A stretch of 64,000 nt of DNA from Fistulifera solaris (lineage: Eukaryota > Bacillariophyta > Bacillariophyceae > Naviculales > Stauroneidaceae), in contig AP026164.1 in NCBI GenBank assembly GCA_030295235.1, positions 1,798,001 through 1,862,000 on the forward strand, in the 5' to 3' direction. Every line of letters starts with the position of its first letter. Position 1 is the first letter of the stretch. The notes under the pieces were generated by a model. The model searched no databases. It saw only the letters and a program-made list of their open reading frames with translations, and was not told the origin of the DNA. Of the stretch, positions 32,345 to 44,198 are shown piece by piece. A program made the position numbers and the translations under genes.

Positions 32345-33162
32345 TTAAGCTCTACAGAGTTCGATTGTTTTTAGAGTGCCTCGCATACAACACAGTTCAG
32401 AGCCTATCAATTTGGTGATAACATTTCCTGCCGTTACCTCGAAAACCATGGAGGATGGAATACTTTGCGAATCTACTGCTTCGAAGCCGAAGTTTTGTTG
32501 ATACCATTTGGATGTTGTCGTCAAAGTCAATAAATAGATTGATGATGGGAGAGAAGGAGAGCCTGCGTCAATAAGCCGCCTTTTGAGGACGCGCCTCACA
32601 AGCTCTCTTCCAATCCCTTGTTTCCGATACGCAGGATCAACATACACAGACGACAATTCATAGAGTTGCAACCCTTTCCGATCCTTTTCTCGTACAGTCC
32701 GAATCTGTTCCCTTCGTTTCTCCCTGTCGCGAACCGCTTTTGCATCTGCTGATATTCTTTGGTCCATGGAAGTGACGCTAGACCGTTGGGGATCTGAACA
32801 AAATTATCTTGCTCAAAATCATCCCACATGTCATCGTCGACTTCTTGTTCCAAATCATAAGAACCAGGGCGCGCATCGTAACGCGCAGGATCTTGCATCA
32901 TCAGACTTTTCATGGGCTTAAGTTGCGCCCAACCAACGAGCTCATCATTCGCAGTAGTGGCTACAATAAATCGATCAATTTGGATATCGAGAGGATTCAT
33001 TAGTTGCCTGGCGAGTGTAGTAGCGATTTGGAGCCGGTGCCTTGTTTGCCCTGGCTGATAACAGACGCGTGACGACAAGCCATTGATGCGTAATATGTAG
33101 CAAAAGAGTAATATCAATACTTGTTTAGTATAAATCATAGACAGATTGCAAGCAGATTTCAT
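32345..33162 (-). CDS. GNAT-family N-acetyltransferase with N-terminal signal/anchor
   Basis: ATG 33162. Hydrophobic leader IYTKQVLILLFCYILRINGL suggests entry into the secretory or complex-plastid route. Acetyl-CoA fold: RFIVATTANDELVGWAQLKP (strands 1-3), ELSSVYVDPAYRKQGIGREL (motif A with the Q/RxxGxG/A loop RKQGIGRE), IYLLTLTTTSKWYQQNFGFE (motif B). A four-T run (complement, 32738-32741) one base short separates KEYQQMQK from AVRDREKRREQIRTV. Acceptor substrate unknown; plastid GNATs acetylate protein lysines and N-termini, which is a possibility only. Confidence 0.75.
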
Positions 33163-33761
33163 CCTCTTTTGTTACTCTTTATCGACAACGTTTCCGCGGA
33201 AAAACATAATGGAAGCGGCGCGTCGTGAACCGACACAAGTATTTAAGTCACGAGTAATGAGTAATGAGACGGTGCAACGTTTCCAAACAGTCGTGCCTGT
33301 TGACGGCAAGACGCTCGTCATTAACATTTTTTTTACGGTGTGTGTCTACAGTAGATGAAAAGAGAAGTGTGTGCCGGCGCGATAACTATCTCTGATCACA
33401 AACCAAGTTGGACAAGACTGGCTCTCTCTATACAAGATTGTACAATGATTACTTTACTTAGGGAGTAGTGTCAATTTTGATAGCGCTAATATCTTAAATA
33501 AGTGTTGGCTGACGTGCAACCGCCAATTTTCCAATGCCAATTAGAAGCTCGGGCAACTCTTTTCGCATCTTTCCATCGCTCTTCGGTATTTGTTTGTTTC
33601 AACCGAGAGATCAAGAAAGGCTTGTATTGTGCAAGTTAAACAATCCAAGCTATAACGCAGTTGTGTAAATGCCAAGTAGTCCCTTGTTACAGTGAGCATT
33701 ATTACTTTCTTGTCATTGAACGGGCCACAATCGCAAGAGGAATAAACTGTTATACAAAATT
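33163..33761. other. Intergenic promoter region
   Basis: A short open frame at 33209-33358 (MEAARREPTQVFK) is too small to support. No repeats or RNA genes seen. Confidence 0.4.
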
Positions 33762-35500
33762 ATGAGAGACATCGTACAATCTGCACTGCTTATATCATTT
33801 CTCATCCTTCCAATTGAGGCGACTGTGATAAATAATAACACTATGGACATTTCAATCGATGGACAGATGACAGAAAGGGATTTCTCAAATCCATTTGAAC
33901 GACTCGAACACTTTCGAGAGTACACGAAAGAAGAAAGTCCTCGTCGCAAAGACAGAATGAGAGAGAGGCGACTGCGAGCGGAGGAAGCGTTCCGAAGATT
34001 GCCACAGCCTTCTCCTGACAAACTGGAACGCTTGACGGAAGAAGAAGTTTCCAATCTACGAAAAAAGAACCGTGAATTGAGCTGGTTTAGTTCCAACGCC
34101 GATGCGGATCCTTACGCGACAAGTGTTTTGGCCGATCCTTCGCAAGAGTACGACAAATGGGCACAAGCATACCGCATGCTTGGTGGCTTTATCGATTGTG
34201 ATCACAAAAAGACAGGCAACAATCATCACAGTCAAGATAACAATAAAAACAATGATGACAAATCCTGTTCGAGATGGATGATGTGGGCAGCAGTAAGTAC
34301 AGACCAACGTTGAATGAACATGCTTTTGAATCGTTGATACTAACCAATGTTCGCACACAGTACGTCAACCCTAACTATCAAGGAAACGAGTACGATGAGT
34401 ATTATGGTGATAATCCTACAAGTGTCTTGGACTGTCATAGCCCCGATACGGAATGGAAGTTGTTGGGTGTTTACCGGCAGGAATTCTACCAGTACATCGA
34501 ACAGATCTCGAAGCATCTTTGGGCGATTGACGAGTACGAATACATTGTAGCGTTAGCAGGCCTAGCGTACATGACAAATGCTGATTGCTTTCAAGTAGGA
34601 AAGGACTCCAGTGGAAATGCAATTTACGCTGGTGTGGCGCCTCAGCCTTATGGCAAGTTCCAAATGGCACTCTATACCGACGTGTACTGCTTGACGCCAA
34701 ATAACAATCTGGGCAAGACATACGACGATTACAACTTGCAAACAAACATCGATCTAGGCTCGAAAGACAAAACGGACGATGACACCTACGCCTGGGCCTA
34801 CGACGATTGGTACAGCACCCAGGAATATACTCTGACAAACCTCAATAACGTGTACGAAGAGTACAAATATTGTACATCGTGTGTGGATTATCCAACGTAC
34901 CAGGATGGATACTTCATAGGTGACAAGGGAACCGATGACGACGACCTTATCAACCAGTGTTGGAAATTTTATTCGCACAATTCGTACACATGCGAAGCTG
35001 AATGCATTGCCATGGCACATGCTCAGGGAACCATCCTTTCGTTGAAATATGGCGATGCTACTTTCGGGAGGGCGACGCAGGGTTTCTACCAGCACGTGAG
35101 CGAATCTGTGAAGAGATCACCAGAAGAGTCGCCGGTGGCTCGATTACTGGCGAACGCATTTTTGACGTTCTCCTTCTTGCTGTTTATCGCAACTTTCCTC
35201 GCCTTTGCGGTAGCGAGGCGATCAAGGTACCGAGAAAGCAGAAGCGCACGATCTCGTCGTCTACTGGATGATGAGGACGGTGCTCGCAGCCGCCGGTCGA
35301 GGCGCTCTAAGTCTCGAGCCGAAGAGGGTGATGGACTATTTAAAAGTTCATCGAGTCGAAAGAGTAGTAGTAGAACGCGAAAGAGCAGCAGCAGAAGTAC
35401 CTCGAAGAGTAAAAGGAGGTTATCAACACCGAAAGCCTCATACGAGCCGCCTTCCTACGGCGGTAGACCCGACCCTTCAGCAGGTGAAAGCTATATTTAG
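33762..35500 (+). CDS. Type-I membrane protein with Cys/Tyr-rich lumenal domain and basic cytosolic tail
   Basis: 556 aa in two exons (intron 34293-34360, 68 nt). Signal peptide MRDIVQSALLISFLILPIEA; charged region with ERRLRAEEAFRRLPQPSPDK; conserved-looking DKWAQAYRMLGGFIDCDHK; NQ/His stretch NNHHSQDNNKNN; RWMMWAAYVNPNYQG; Tyr/Asp-rich lumenal domain with about ten Cys (YKYCTSCVDY, NQCWKF, YTCEAEC). One membrane segment LTFSFLLFIATFLAFAVA, then a long Arg/Ser tail (RSRRSKSRAEE, SSSRKSSSRTRKSSS). The layout recalls the diatom silica-vesicle protein silicanin-1 (RXL motif, NQ-rich part, Cys domain, TM, cytosolic tail). That link is by architecture only and uncertain. Confidence 0.6.
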
Positions 35501-35748
35501 TTCTAGGGAGGCGCTAACAAAAAGCTGCTACTCTTTTTTCTGTCTGTATTTACTTTCTTACCATCTATCTAAGATTTTTAATCTGTAAATATTTGTGTAG
35601 CTCTTGCTATGTGCCGTGAAAGCGTAAAACATGCATGATTTTTTCAAAATTGACTTAAAGCGGCAGCTAAGCATTCCCACCGATACTGAAGATCGCAAAG
35701 CTTTACACGAAATCTAAATATAAAAGACTAGAGGATAATATTTCATTA

Positions 35749-36293
35749 CTATGATGAAGATGTTTGTGTAGCAGGGCCTCTTCCACCGGAACGCCCTCGT
35801 CCAGCAGCAGTTCTACCACGTCCCGCTCCAGTTCCTCTACCAGTGCTTAGTCCAGAGCGTCCTCGACCCCGTCCACCTCGGCCAGCGCTGTTGTCAAAGC
35901 GCCCACGACCGCGACCGCCACCACGTCCAGCAGGAGAGCGCTGGGCTTGTTCTTTCTCGTCCTCCACGGCCTTATCTAGCGCTGCATCCGAAAGACGTAA
36001 ATATTTGATTGCAGATCCTCGAATGTAGCATGAAGGTAGCTTCCAGAATCGTTCACCGGTGGCAGAAGTACAGATCACATCGGTAAGGTTCATATTCATC
36101 CACGCATCGCAAGTCCCCAATCTTCCATTGTAAGTCGTTCCGTCTTTTAATTCCACCAAAAGAGGGGATCCTGCAGCGGCACGAAGAAGTGACAGCGGAA
36201 GCTAAAAGATGAAAAAAAGAATATAAAGAGTGAGTGAATATTTTCAAAAATTGTGAATCTCTTGCGCTCCGTTTTGACTTCGTCGCGTACCAT
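35749..36293 (-). CDS. LSM4: U6 snRNA-associated Sm-like protein LSm4
   Basis: Part of the LSm1-7/LSm2-8 rings that bind U6 snRNA and decapping substrates. Exon 2 (36201-35749) begins LPLSLLRAAAGSPLLVELKD, then GTTYNGRLGTCDAWMNMNL (Sm1), CYIRGSAIKYLRL (Sm2), and a Gly/Arg-rich tail (AGRGRTAAGRGRSGGRG) common in LSm4. The start ATG (36293-36291) is immediately followed by a donor GTACGC. The 89-nt intron (36290-36202) therefore leaves a first coding exon of one codon. About 151 aa, no breaks. Convergent with the type-I membrane protein gene. Confidence 0.88.
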
Positions 36294-36908
36294 ATTTAGC
36301 CGACTATAAACAAATATCTACTGATCGATTTCTTTCACTACGACGCGAAACTGTGCCTTTTTCTCTCCTCGAGAAAGCTTTGTGAGAATAGAACTTCGGG
36401 TGAGTGTGGTATTGTAATTAAGTAAAGTAATGTGCGTTTGTAGGGAAATGTCATGGTCGACGAGCGAGATTTGCTGTTATTTTTGTTGTCCGTGTCCTTT
36501 GTTTTTCGGCAGCAATTCAGTCGGATAAATTCGTGTTTCATCAATCACATAGTGAACAGTACTAATCAAATACTTAGCCGGATTGTTCTATATCTAGTCA
36601 AATCCATCGATGTCTGGTTGTTAAGTAAGAAGTATGGATTGATCTTTTACTTAGAAAGGTCATTAAATAATCCCACAAATAGATAGACAATGTCGTTTTG
36701 CACTACGAACCAGAAAAATGAAAAGCGTACTCGTCACGATCGCTACTTGCTGACTGGTGGCGCCTTGCGCTAAAAGAAAATCTCCACCATGGGCATCTTT
36801 CACCAGGCCTTCCACTCTTTACATGCTTTGCACAATCTTCCATAGAGCCTTTTTATAGTTATATTCCGACGTTCACGTAGTCTCAAGTCATTCCTTACGA
36901 GAACAGGC
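36294..36908. other. Divergent promoter region, LSm4 / EDR2-C gene
   Basis: AT-rich, no gene or repeat recognised. Confidence 0.4.
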
Positions 36909-38071
36909 ATGTCCGAGTGTTTGTCAATTTTTCAGTGTCAGTCTTGTTGTTTTATTGAAGAAACCATCATGCATCCAAGGGCTTCTGCTTCTCGGCGATC
37001 GCTGGACAACACTTCGGACATGGCCTTGCGTTCCAGGTCCGTGGAACGTTTCTCAGGCCAAGAGGGTGCGGACGGAACAAAGAACATGCACCCGACCGTC
37101 GAGAAGATGCCCATTCAGAGGTCGATGAGCGATCCTTTTGATACACAAGAAGATGCGGCAACGGTAGGAATCAGCGAGGAATCGGATGAAAACAGTGTCG
37201 CTGCTTCTCGTACTCGGACCATGTCGAAGGATATGAATCTTGCCACTATGCCACGCTATCCGCACCACGAATCAAAGGACCGGAACACGTTCAGTGAACC
37301 TCCCATTTCCATATTCACGGTCCGTGGTCCACATTACTTTCAGGATAAGAAGAAAGTGCCCAGTGGCCCCTATTTGCTACCCGGCAGAGGTTGCGATTTG
37401 CTATTGGTGGACGAAAATCAGCATGTCGATCTCCGAGAGAGGTGAGTGCAAAATATTCATTACTTTGAATTGATTGCTTTCTTTCCTTGACTAATACAAA
37501 TTGTCTCTTTATCAACAGAACTCGCAATATCATGGGAGGGCAGCTCCGGAAGCGTCCTACATTGGCGATCAATTTTAAATTTCCATGGGGTTACATGAAT
37601 CTTTATTTTGAAGTACCGGATCGGTTGGCACCTTACATGAGTCCCTCTGTCACGCTGGCGAGCGGTTCGTCTTTTAATCCAGCGGAAAAATCACTGATAG
37701 CGTGGTTCCAAGGCGACCAGGAATATCGAAACGAACGACTGAAATTGATTCCTTTTGTAGCCGAAGGACCCTGGGTGGTGCGGAATATGGTGACGGGGCG
37801 TCCTGCCATTATTGGTAAAAAATTACCCGTCACATATGATTTGATGGTGGGCACCGAGACAGAGGCCCCGCTTCTCATGGCAACACTGGACATTGGGAGC
37901 AGCAGCGCGACAGCGAAACGAATTGTCTCCGTGTGTCGTCGCTACATGAGTTCCTTGACGGTTGATATTGGTTTTGTGATTCAAGCCGAAGAAGTATCTC
38001 AGCTACCGGAACAGATGATGGGATCCATCCGTGTGCATCATGCGGATCCACTCAAGGCGCCTAAATTATAA
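36909..38071 (+). CDS. EDR2 C-terminal (DUF1336) domain protein
   Basis: Two exons; intron 37442-37518 (77 nt) between DLRER and TRNIMGG. N-terminal third is Ser/Arg-rich and probably disordered. The domain begins at FTVRGPHYFQDKKKVPSGPY and continues LLLVDENQHVDLRER, PTLAINFKFPWGYMNLYFEV, NPAEKSLIAWFQGDQEYRNE, LKLIPFVAEGPWVVRNMV, RPAIIGKKLPVTY, YMSSLTVDIGFVIQAEEVSQ, LPEQMMGSIRVHHAD. This is the colinear pattern of plant EDR2-like proteins, where the domain follows START/PH lipid-binding modules; here it stands without them. Start ATG 36909; ATG 36969 is an alternative. Lipid binding at membranes is inference. Confidence 0.75.
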
Positions 38072-38214
38072 ATCTAGTAATTATAATGAACATACTTTCA
38101 CTATCTAATGTTGATGATTGAACATTACTTCGTCTTCTATAGCTAGCTATACTCTATGAAATCGACCAAACTACTCTGCGAATCCCCAATGAATATGGAG
38201 TGACACGCTGGCAA

Positions 38215-38283
38215 TCAAAGGTATGATCTTCGAGGCGAGCAATGGCAACGTTGCTTGTCTACTAGGTCGGGAACGCGATTGAA
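38215..38283 (-). pseudogene. tRNA-Gly-derived relic, copy 1 of a tandem array
   Basis: GCAATGGCAACGTTGC keeps an anticodon-arm-like core matching the downstream tRNA-Gly copy. The T-arm and acceptor are unrecognisable. It shares its 3' flank (TAGGGAGC...GGACCTCGATGGGAAGATAG) with the next copy. Confidence 0.45.
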
Positions 38284-38353
38284 TACCAAAAATAAGCTAG
38301 GGAGCGCCTTTCGGACCTCGATGGGAAGATAGAGGTTTAAAAAGAGTGTCTAT

Positions 38354-38428
38354 GCATTATCCGAGAATCGAGCTCGGAGCTCGACGATGGCAAACGTCGC
38401 TTGTCTACTAAGCTAAACAAACGATTGC
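38354..38428 (-). pseudogene. tRNA-Gly pseudogene, copy 2 of a tandem array
   Basis: On the minus strand the anticodon stem CGACG/CGTCG with a GCC-containing loop and the T-arm CCGAG/CTCGG are intact. The loop is one base longer, the D-arm is replaced, and the acceptor strands (GCAATCG and ATAATGC) no longer pair. Confidence 0.6.
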
Positions 38429-38499
38429 ATACCAAAATAAGACTAGGGATCCTATCTAGGACCTTGATGGCAAGATAGAAATCGAAAAGAGAAATCATT

Positions 38500-38569
38500 G
38501 CACCGTCCGAGAATCGAACTCGGAGCTCGACGATGGCAACGTCGAATTTTGCCATTAAACCAACGGTGC
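38500..38569 (-). tRNA. trnG-GCC: tRNA-Gly(GCC)
   Basis: Minus strand: acceptor GCACCGT pairs with ACGGTGC; D-loop GGTTTAATGGC; anticodon stem CGACG/CGTCG around TTGCCAT (anticodon GCC); T-arm CCGAG-TTCGATT-CTCGG (B box GTTCGATTC). About 70 nt, no intron. It is the intact unit of an array with two degenerate copies just downstream in its own direction. Confidence 0.9.
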
Positions 38570-39015
38570 AGATGACGCCCAAAGGAGAAATTTGAGTTCT
38601 TGATATGATTGTGATTTTGACGGTGGTTTTGGTGTGTTTGAATTCAACGGCAGCCACGAGAAATGGATGGTTGAAATTGAATAACTCTTAACCTTATAGA
38701 GGTTAAGAAGTGAGAAGTTGTATACACTTTAGACATATATCTTAATAACGGACGGACACAAGCAAAGATACCGTCTATCGGACAGACGGGGATCGCATTG
38801 CGCTTAGCTTATACCAGGTATCTTAGCGCTTCGCGCATTCGCATGAAAACTGGACTTTCACGTTTCGCGGCGTGATGGTTGACACCTCGTTTCTTGGACG
38901 CGTCACCTCGAACCGATGTCAATCGTCGGCCGATCTCCAGAAGCGAAAGAATAATTGCCACCGTTCACAAACCCTCCAAAAAAACACGTTGTAGCAATTA
39001 TTTCAGCACAAGTTC

Positions 39016-40967
39016 ATGTCTCGTGTTTTATTCAACATGAGGATTGTTCATTCGACTGCAAGTAGCCCCGCTCCGGTTGCGGATAACACCAAGGATTTGG
39101 CCACTCCCAAAAGTCCCCCGTGGGCTTCGCGGGTTGTCGGTGGCCTCGGGCGTTGCTCGGTCATCGGGCGATATGTCGGACCTTCAGCAAGATGTTGCCG
39201 CAATTGAGCAGTGGTGGCAGGATTCTCGATGGAAACACACGAAGCGTACTTACTCGGGTGAGTTTATTATCGAATCGTTAAACATTATGTTGTCAATCCT
39301 GTGTTTTGGTCTCACTTCTTGTCGTTCCTGCCGTTGCAGCCATGGATGTTGCGTGCCTTCGTCCCTCTCAACAAGCTCGTGGTGGTTCATTGGAGGCTCC
39401 GGGTACCTCCTTTTCATCGCAACAGTCCATGAAGCTTTGGGATCTCTTGACAAAGTTGCATGAGGTTGGAGGTTACTCTCACACCTTCGGAGCGCTCGAC
39501 CCTGTTCAGGTAACGCAGATGGCCCCTCACTTGTCGTCGATTTATGTCTCCGGCTGGCAATGCAGTTCCACGGCTAGTACAACAAATGAACCAGGGCCCG
39601 ACTTTGCGGACTATCCCAGCAACACTGTACCCAACAAAGTGGATCAGCTCGTCAAGGCTCAACTTCACCACGACCGTCGTCAGCAACAAGAGCGCTCTCA
39701 GGCACTTCTTGCCGGACAGGATCCAGGAACGAAACTGGACTACCTAAAACCCATTGTTGCCGATGGAGATACCGGTCACGGTGGTCTTAGCGCCGTCATG
39801 AAACTGACGAAACTCATGATCGAGGCGGGGGCAGCCGGTATGCACTTGGAGGACCAAAAACCCGGAACCAAAAGTGTGGACACATGGGTGGAAAAGTGCT
39901 TGTTTCAACTCAAGAGCATATTGATCGCTTGGTGGCCGCCCGCTTGGCTGCGGACATAATGGGTGCTAATTTGATCCTCGTGGCCCGCACTGACGCCGAG
40001 GCGGCAACTTTGTTGGATAGCAACATTGACGGTCGTGACCATCCCTTCATTTTGGGTGTGACGGATCCTTCCTTACCTTCTTTGCAAGAAGTGCTTGCGA
40101 GTGCGCCGCCGGAACAAGCTGCTCAAGCGAGTGCGGAATGGAAGGCCAAGGCAAACTTGATGACTTTCTCGGAGGCGGTGTTGTCCGAGATTGAGCGTTC
40201 GGCAATACCCGCTTATCGAAAACGACAAATGAAAGATCAGTGGATGTCCGCTGATCCTGATACATTGAGTAATGCTACGGCACGTCGTATCGCAGATCAA
40301 ATCTTAGGACGCAAGAATGCAGTAAGTACCTTTCGGTTGTACTTTGTTGACAAGGTCAATTTGAATCGCCGGCATTTGTACTGAATATTTTCGCTTCTTA
40401 ATACAGGTCTATTTCGACTGGGAAAAGTGTCGCGTGCGTGAGGGTTACTACCAGTTAAAGGCTGGAATCGATTATTGCGTTCAGCGCGCTAGAGCCTACT
40501 CGCCCTACGCCGATCTCATCTGGATGGAGACGGCAATTCCTGCCGTGAGCGATGCCGCGAAATTCAGTCATGGTGTCCGATCGGCTTGTCCACACCAAAT
40601 GTTGGCTTACAACTTGAGTCCATCTTTCAATTGGGATGCATCAGGTATGAGTGACGCAGAAATCAGTCGCTTCAATGACGATTTAGGCCGTCTTGGATAC
40701 GTTTGGCAATTTATCACTCTCGCCGGTTTCCACAGTAACGGCTTGATCATTACTGAACTTGCTAGAGCATACGCCGACCGTGGAATGATCGCATACTGTG
40801 AACTTATTCAACGACAGGAGCGAAAGAAGCAGATTGAACTTTTGAAGCATCAAAAGTGGTCTGGGGCTGAATTGATTGACCAGCAAGTGATTGTGGCATC
40901 TGGAGGTGTCTCCTCTACTGCTGCAATGGGATCAGGAGTCACCGAATCGCAGTTTGGGACGCATTAA
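39016..40967 (+). CDS. ICL: Isocitrate lyase (glyoxylate cycle)
   Basis: Splits isocitrate to glyoxylate and succinate, allowing net carbon gain from fatty acids. ATG 39016; N-terminal Arg/Ser/Ala-rich stretch ([18 protein letters not shown]) is compatible with a mitochondrial presequence. Core: [76 protein letters not shown] (catalytic Cys), [50 protein letters not shown]. Introns 39258-39339 (82 nt) and 40322-40406 (85 nt). Breaks: C run 39115-39119 (one extra) in the presequence and A run 39870-39873 (one short) at KKCGH. No SKL-type peroxisome end (QFGTH). Confidence 0.93.
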
Positions 40968-41258
40968 GTTGAAAACAAAATTTCTCAATTGGAAGCTTTC
41001 TCTTAATCATACTTTAGGACACTACATTTTTTCGATGATAATGGCGCTTCTCAAAGGAATCTCTGGTAGACAACTACAAATTACACTTTATTCCATTCAA
41101 TAGTTCTAAGAAGCACAACAATATTTATAAATTCGTGTTTCTATAATGTTAATCAATTTGAACAATCACTACTCGAGTGGTGTTTGGCAGCGGTATCGAA
41201 TCAATGCCGCGCTTTTTCTAAATTCTAACAAGAGTTTCATGCGCTGTTCCTGAACTAG

Positions 41259-43056
41259 CTAGTCGGTAATTCGGCATTTCTTGGACGGAGAAGCAAGATC
41301 GGGTGAACTCGGTGCTTCAGCAGAATCTTTGCTGCTATTCTCACAATTCTCCTTGGACCCAATATCAATAGCGTTGTCTTCTTTCGAATCATTGCTCTTT
41401 GCACTGGGGGTCAAGTCAAGTTTTGGGTGAACAAAAGTCGGAAGTTCGCTACTCGTTATGTGCTTCAAGCTAAGGTCCATCCCAGAAACGCGATTGCTCC
41501 ACGAGTTGACGTTATGAAGAAAAGCAGAGGGTGCAAAACGCATATCAATTGTATCCACTTCATCTGCAAAACGAAGGGCAATGAAAAAAAGAGATTCGTG
41601 GATTGCATTTTCGTCTTTCGTCTTTCCCTGTCCTAAACAGTTGCCGTCGCTATCGTAGCTGCGGTCGAAGAAGCGGGCAAACGGCCATGCGTGAACTTGC
41701 TCAGTCTCGAGATCTGTGATCAGCACGCGAAGGCGCGATTCCACGAGGCGGAACCACTCGACAAAATCCTGCCTGCTGGTGGCGCGAATAGTTACTTGAA
41801 CAAAATGTTCGTGTCGACTAAAGAAATCAGAAGGCTTGAACAAGGCCGCAAAATCATTCTTGTGCTTTCGCAAATGGTTGCATGCAAGGATCATCTCGTT
41901 CTGAATGCTGCGTAACTGTGGAAAGCCCACATTGTATGACGAATTCATGCTAGGATAAGCAGGAGTAATGATAGGCATTATATGAAGCCCATCACGAGGG
42001 TTCACATCGGGGTTCCATGCTGGCAGCTCAACAACACCTTCTGGGGGTGCTTGTTGAATTGGCTGGAGTATTACAGGGTTCGCCCATTTCCAAGAAGCAA
42101 ATACTCGGAAGAAAATCTCCAAAAGATTCGATGTGCTAGCACGAGGATGGTTTTTGCATACCCATGCGACGAGAATTGCCCAGTTAATACCACCAAGAAA
42201 GCCTATGAATGATTATACCAGCAACGTGAGCGTTAGACAGAGATATCCTCTCATTTTACGAGATACACAAGCGAAGGAACATACCTAGCACGTTCGAATA
42301 AATCCCACTTTGATGCGCCCATTCTTTGACTGCTTTGAGCACAGTCGTAAAAGCTTTGTAGTCAGGGACCATTTCTTGAAGCATCTGACAAACACGAGCT
42401 CCATTCATCGACCGAACTCCAGCTTCGTCAAGACCCACAAGATCACGGTCATCGATAATGTATTCGACTCGCGGCGTCGAAGAGACTAATTGAGTCGTCA
42501 CCAAGGGACTCACACGTTGTCGTTGAAAGGCTAAAAGCTTCGAAGGATTATCAACCCTCGCAAATAGCATATCAATCTGAAATCCTTTCAACAAAAACTT
42601 AATCACCGGTGTATAAGCAGTTGGGATCGGATGCACTTGATCAATAAGGGGGTCGCTTTTCAGCATGTCCACAAGGGACGTAAAAAAGTCCTTACGTGTG
42701 CAAGAAGGAGGAGCGATCGCAAGAACATCAAGATCAGACGTCTTTCGATGTACCCCGAGGCGAAAAGAACCGATACTGACAAGTGTCACGCGAGGTGTCT
42801 GCCATGGATTTTCGGGAAACGAATGAGCACTGCTGTTGATAGTTCGCGCGGCCATCGCCCATCGAGCGAGAATCTTTTCAAGATAGTCTAACGCTGATCG
42901 TCTACTGTTGTAATCACTTCCCTTGTATGTCTCAATTTTCGCAACAGCCTCTTCTAGCACTCCGGGTTTATCACTCGCCCCGACCTTTTGTCTTCGCCGT
43001 GTCTGTTTGTGTTGCTTGTTTGCCGCAAAGGGCGTACTCGATGAGAGAGATGTCAT
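41259..43056 (-). CDS. Nuclear poly(A) polymerase
   Basis: Adds poly(A) tails to mRNA 3' ends. ATG 43056. Nucleotidyltransferase signature GSFRLGVHRKTSDLDVLAIAP (catalytic Asp pair in SDLDV), third acid in FQIDMLFARV, then SMNGARVCQMLQEMVPD, LKAVKEWAHQSGIYSNVLG. After the intron (42284-42203, 82 nt) comes FLGGINWAILVAWVC, KWANPVILQP, WNPDVNPRDGLHIMPIITPA and the RNA-binding half (HFVQVTIRATSRQDF). The C-terminal tail is Ser/Lys-rich and ends SKKCRITD, likely nuclear signal. Unbroken frames. Very close match in order to animal PAPs. Confidence 0.93.
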
Positions 43057-43925
43057 GGCTTTCGATCGCAAGGTCACCTGTGTCTGTATTCTTTGTAGGT
43101 TATTGTTTATAACGTGAAGAATCGAGTGCTAATCGATTTTTTGGGATTGCTGAAATAGATTGCTCCTTTCTGGACAGCTCCACACTTCATCGAAACAATC
43201 CGATGCGTCGTCCCTGCGTCGTCGTCGCGATGCGATGCGATGCGTGCAGCGTGCAGTCTTGCGTCTTGCATCCCTCCTGCAACCAAAATTTCCGGTACAT
43301 TTTCTACGTGCGAAAGACAACGAAACACTCGGAGTCTCGATGGAATTCATGTTTGAAAGTGTTCCCAATTCCCGAACTCGCCGAAAATTCCCGTGTTTTC
43401 TTTCTATACGGTATCGTAGAAGGTATTCCCATTGACTATAAATTTTACAGTCTCTTAATCCATAATAAGTGTTTTCCTATTTATTGTAGTTTTTGAGTAT
43501 GATGGTTCATTCGATATAAAAAGTCATAATAAAGTCACAACGTTATAAGAAGAAAATGGAAAGAGTGCCGATAAGACATAAGCGGAGTCGTCGTCCACCT
43601 TCTTCGTCACACGTCACACAGTCACACAGCTCTTCCCTTACATCATTGTATTCATCCTTTGAACTATTAAATATTAAAGAAACAGTGGTGTCAGCTGTCC
43701 GCAATCCGCGATGGATCTTTCGGTCATCAGGAATAATTGGACTATAGCAGTAAAATGTACAGTCTAGAAAAGGTCATGGTCATCTCGTTTGGCAGAACAA
43801 GCGGTCTTTTTCGATCCACCATAAAGCGGACCCAAAGCAACGATTATCTCACTGACATTCAACAGGAAGTCATCTCGCAGATCTCATTGAAAAGCTATTC
43901 GTCGTACTTCATAGAATAAACGACC
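43057..43925. other. Divergent promoter region
   Basis: Between poly(A) polymerase and the small coiled-coil gene. GATGCG-type short tandem words at 43230-43250 and CGTCGTCG runs; no GTACC cluster. Small frames at 43556-43919 are not supported. Confidence 0.35.
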
Positions 43926-44198
43926 ATGGAGGCCCCACGAAAATCGAAGAAGAAGGGAATGAGCAAGTCTGGTGTTCGCACCAAGTTCTTAATCGAATCT
44001 CTCCGGAATGAGTATTACGAATTGCGCAAGGAGAACGAGAAACTCCGCGCTATGGTCTCTGACAACCTTCCTGGAAGTGTTTCCCGCGAGATTTTGGCCG
44101 ATTGTTTTGATAACAAGGCTACCAAGGCTGCGGTCACTAATATTGATGAGTTGGCGGGAGGCATGAATCTCGACGATGATGAGGATGAAGAGGCTTAA
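43926..44198 (+). CDS. Small basic-helix coiled-coil protein, 90 aa
   Basis: ATG 43926 in ACCATGG context. N-terminus Lys-rich (RKSKKKGMSKSG), then a heptad helix TKFLIESLRNEYYELRKENE ending KLRAM, and an acidic tail (DDDEDEEA). It resembles the leucine-zipper half of a bZIP, but the canonical Asn-x7-Arg basic region is not seen, so DNA binding is doubtful. Unbroken. Family not firmly recognised. Confidence 0.5.
   Translation: MEAPRKSKKKGMSKSGVRTKFLIESLRNEYYELRKENEKLRAMVSDNLPGSVSREILADCFDNKATKAAVTNIDELAGGMNLDDDEDEEA

Noticed and set aside
43107-43368. Minus- and plus-strand frames with CG-rich Arg/Cys composition
   Set aside because: They reflect a GATGCG/CGTCGT low-complexity stretch in a promoter region.
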